From Prevotella sp. UBA746 (GTDB lineage Bacteria; Bacteroidota; Bacteroidia; Bacteroidales; Bacteroidaceae), in the NCBI GenBank assembly GCA_002298545.1, contig DBKQ01000022.1, positions 15,191 through 23,992 on the forward strand: a stretch of 8,802 nt of DNA, given 5' to 3'. The translations under genes and the position numbers were made by a program. The notes below the pieces were generated by a model. The model saw only the letters and a program-made list of their open reading frames with translations, ran no database searches and was not told the origin of the DNA. Numbering within the stretch: the stretch's first letter is position 1; every line of letters begins with the position of its first letter. Of the stretch, positions 6,980-8,802 are shown piece after piece.

Positions 6980-7212
6980 GAGCATCTGTAGCTTGCTGTC
7001 GTGCTCGGGCGTGATGTCGCTCAGCATCAAGAGGAGCATCTGCAGCTCTTCTTGGTCAGCTGCCAAGTCTCTGCGCCAACAGATATAGTCCATAAGGCAT
7101 AGATGGAGAAAGAAGCGGCGGCAATGCTCACCCGGCTCTTGGTGGACAACCGCGCCTTGAGGTCGTCTACCAATCGTTCGCTCGTGTTATTTATCTGTTT
7201 CGGTAGTTCCAC
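6980..7212 (-). pseudogene. Relic of a PLD/SNF2-type helicase gene: N-terminus joined out of frame to an internal piece
   Basis: Two fragments of what looks like one gene lie side by side. Fragment 1 (7212 to about 7096, GTG start) encodes MELPKQINNTSERLVDDLKA followed by a segment ending KSRVSIAAASFSIYA. I recognise this as the start of PLD-like-domain SNF2 helicases. Fragment 2 (about 7093 to 6980, another frame) encodes DYICWRRDLAADQEELQMLL and then SDITPEHDSKLQML. It resembles the segment just before the C-terminal helicase lobe, where D-x-K-L-x-x-L is usual. Several hundred codons between them are missing, as is everything after fragment 2, where the DUF4391 remnant begins. No functional helicase is possible. 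Assignment is from recognition of motifs, not a database search; the frame break and abrupt ends are visible directly. An in-frame TAA precedes the GTG, consistent with a true gene start there. Confidence 0.6.
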
Positions 7213-7270
7213 TAATAATTATAAATATGAATCCAAAAATTTTTTGTAATACGACAAGGAATAGAAATTA

Positions 7271-7443
7271 ACGACAATGGAGACAATAGAGACGACACAT
7301 ATTATATAAAAACAACCTTTACAACACATACAACCTAAACAACCTTCATGCTTGTCAAAACGCAGAGGTTGTACTTATTGTATGAGTTGTATTTGTTGTT
7401 TTTTAATCATATCTATGTTGTCTAACATTGTCTCTATTGTCGT
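7271..7443. repeat. 173-base imperfect palindrome built of 9-base-phased ACAAC units
   Basis: The inner arms 7311-7345 and 7366-7400 pair at 26 of 35 positions around a 20-base loop. The outer arms include ACGACAATGGAGACAAT (7271-7287) against the complement of 7427-7443, 16 of 17. ACAAC begins at 7312, 7321, 7330 and 7339, and its complement-type GTTGT/ATTGT begins at 7368, 7377, 7386 and 7395, all exactly 9 bases apart. The outer left arm also has 9-base spacing (7274, 7283, 7292). It starts 6 bases past the res stop, so a leftward transcript would fold into a very long hairpin there. It may act as a terminator or mRNA stabiliser, or be a copy of a dispersed palindromic element. The rest of the gene-free stretch 7213-7449 is A/T-rich, without a recognisable promoter. 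Confidence 0.8.
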
Positions 7444-7449
7444 TGACCA

Positions 7450-8802
7450 TCACTTCACCCATTTCATCAGTTCGTCATAGTCGGTCACCTTGTGGTAGTA
7501 TATCCCTGAACCCGACAACTGCTCGAAAAGTTTGTCAGCACAGGCTATCTTGCCTTTCTCTATCTCTCGCAGGTCCAGCGAAGACATGCTGCCCTTTGTC
7601 TCTGCCACAAAATAGACGTGTTTTACCGTACCCTCCTTGAAGGCTATCGCCCAGTCGGGGGAGTAATTACCCACTGGCGTAGGAATATGGAAGCCTTTTG
7701 GCAACTTGGCATAGACAGCAACATCAGAAGAAGTATCAAGGTCGGTTACAAACTTTCTCTCTACGCTCATCTTAGCCGTACCATCGGTAAACACCCAATC
7801 TACAATACTCTTCTTTCCCTCGTAAGCTTTGTCAAGCGAAGTATGCTTTTCTTCCGTGAATATTGCAGAATCATAACTGCCCTCTATCTCGTTGTAGCTG
7901 ATGTGGTCCACGATGATGGTTGCCTTCTGCTCCAGTATCAGTCTCGACACCCGTTGCAGGAACTCCTCTGGGTTCACCTTATACATGTCAAACTTGCCAG
8001 GTTTTATTTTCGTGAGAATAGCAGCCACCGTCTTGCGGGTCAGCTTCGTGTTGGCAGCAATTTTTCCTAACAGGTCATACCGCACGGTGCTCACCACGTC
8101 GGTCTGCAAATCGTCGTGTTGCAGTTCCTCCTGCACCATCATGCTACCACCTTTCATGTCGTCGTGTGTCAGTTCTGTCTTCTGCACTCCACGTGTCACC
8201 ACATAGCTGAGTTTCGAGACGTTCAGTTCTTTGTCTATTGCCGCGACAGCCTTTTCTATCAACTCCTTGCTATCAAAGCATACTGTATAGGCATATTTGT
8301 GGTTGATACGGTTCCACAGTTCCTGGAACTCCTTTTTCATAAAGTTTGCGTTGAGCCTGTTCTCCGGAGTCTGCGGCATGCTTCCATTGTCTATCATACC
8401 ATCAAGAGCATTCGGATTCCATATTCCCTCCACGAGTTTGTGAATCCACTTGCCGTAAGGCTGAATGTCTTCTGGCAGAGAAGCAAGCGTACCGTTGGCT
8501 GATGCTGTGCGATAAGCCTCGGTCACATGGTCGGCATCGTCGATGTAGTCGTTCTTGGCGAGATACTTATATATCTGTTTTGCCTCCAGTGCGGTGATGC
8601 TGTGTCGACTTCCGTCCTCGATGGTGAAGGTCTTGCCCTCGAAGTAGTCTGGGTCTGCCACCTTCGGACGGTCGTACAAGTCTTCCGAAATATTCTTCTG
8701 CAGGTCGCTCACGAAGTCGGCGTAGCCCTCCGAGGCGATGACGGTGAGGTGATTGATATTGTGAACCTGTCCTTGCAGGGTGTCGGCATCCTGTCTTACT
8801 CC
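7450..8802 (-). CDS. res: Type III restriction enzyme Res subunit, C-terminal 450 residues (runs off the window)
   Basis: The reading frame is open to the right edge, so the start and the helicase core lie outside. The visible part begins GVRQD..., then HNINHLTVIASEGYADFVSDLQ (residues 14-35), which in type III Res proteins follows helicase motif VI. Residues ~50-350 are the variable region. The C-terminal nuclease motif is intact: TPVGNYSPDW with Asp383, then VYFVAETKG with Glu401 and Lys403, a PD-(D/E)xK arrangement. The protein ends LMKWVK, with stop TGA at 7452-7450. Type III Res acts with a Mod methyltransferase to translocate and cleave DNA with unmethylated sites. Mod is not in this window; it could lie upstream beyond 8802. 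Base composition is higher in G+C than the left half (35 of 60 at 8701-8760), consistent with acquisition. No frameshift or internal stop is seen in this part. Confidence 0.88.
   Translation of the reverse strand, partial: GVRQDADTLQGQVHNINHLTVIASEGYADFVSDLQKNISEDLYDRPKVADPDYFEGKTFTIEDGSRHSITALEAKQIYKYLAKNDYIDDADHVTEAYRTASANGTLASLPEDIQPYGKWIHKLVEGIWNPNALDGMIDNGSMPQTPENRLNANFMKKEFQELWNRINHKYAYTVCFDSKELIEKAVAAIDKELNVSKLSYVVTRGVQKTELTHDDMKGGSMMVQEELQHDDLQTDVVSTVRYDLLGKIAANTKLTRKTVAAILTKIKPGKFDMYKVNPEEFLQRVSRLILEQKATIIVDHISYNEIEGSYDSAIFTEEKHTSLDKAYEGKKSIVDWVFTDGTAKMSVERKFVTDLDTSSDVAVYAKLPKGFHIPTPVGNYSPDWAIAFKEGTVKHVYFVAETKGSMSSLDLREIEKGKIACADKLFEQLSGSGIYYHKVTDYDELMKWVK

Noticed and set aside
7356..7370. 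15-base exact match CAAAACGCAGAGGTT shared with 1896-1910 in the YjbQ gene
   Set aside because: The identity stops at both ends, one copy is coding and the other is in the palindrome loop, and no structure links them; chance is unlikely but is the simplest reading.
7312..7399. A degenerate CRISPR-like array
   Set aside because: The units are 5-base cores every 9 bases in inverted arms, with no spacers of proper length and no cas genes.

Overview
The window looks like a chromosomal segment of a Bacteroidales bacterium, most likely Prevotella or a close relative. Three things suggest this. Several genes have the Bacteroidetes promoter form TTTG-N19/20-TAnnTTTG, best seen before greA. Starts lack Shine-Dalgarno sequences and sit in A/T-rich leaders. 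One small secreted protein consists of a signal peptide plus a type IX secretion C-terminal-like module. The genus is inferred, not proven.

Region 1 (1-4320, + strand) is a compact four-gene run behind a repeat-rich leader. It encodes a secreted family-10-like glycoside hydrolase (GHL10/DUF187), a YjbQ-family protein, an arginase-fold protein and a fosmidomycin-resistance-type MFS exporter. The gaps are a 4-base ATGA overlap, 19 bases and 22 bases, so the run is probably one transcript.

Region 2 (4329-5660, - strand) holds a class I SAM-dependent methyltransferase converging on the MFS gene. Upstream of it is a 109-residue secreted protein with its own promoter and a clear intrinsic terminator.

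Region 3 (5661-6417) is a divergent promoter region followed by greA on the + strand. It ends in a long hairpin shared with the converging locus on the right.

Region 4 (6418-8802, - strand) is the accessory part. It begins at the right edge with the C-terminal 450 residues of a type III restriction enzyme Res subunit, whose PD...ETK nuclease motif is intact. Six bases after its stop lies a ~173-base imperfect palindrome whose arms carry ACAAC/GTTGT units at a 9-base period. Beyond it is a composite relic: the first ~39 codons of what looks like a PLD/SNF2-type helicase, then an out-of-frame ~38-codon piece from deep inside a helicase of that kind, then a DUF4391 gene lacking its N-terminus. 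I read this as a larger Res/helicase/DUF4391 defence locus collapsed by at least two deletions. The Res gene and helicase relic are visibly richer in G+C than the left half (35 of 60 bases at 8701-8760 against 22 of 60 at 3241-3300), which fits acquired DNA.

I found no tRNA, rRNA, CRISPR array, transposase or integrase.
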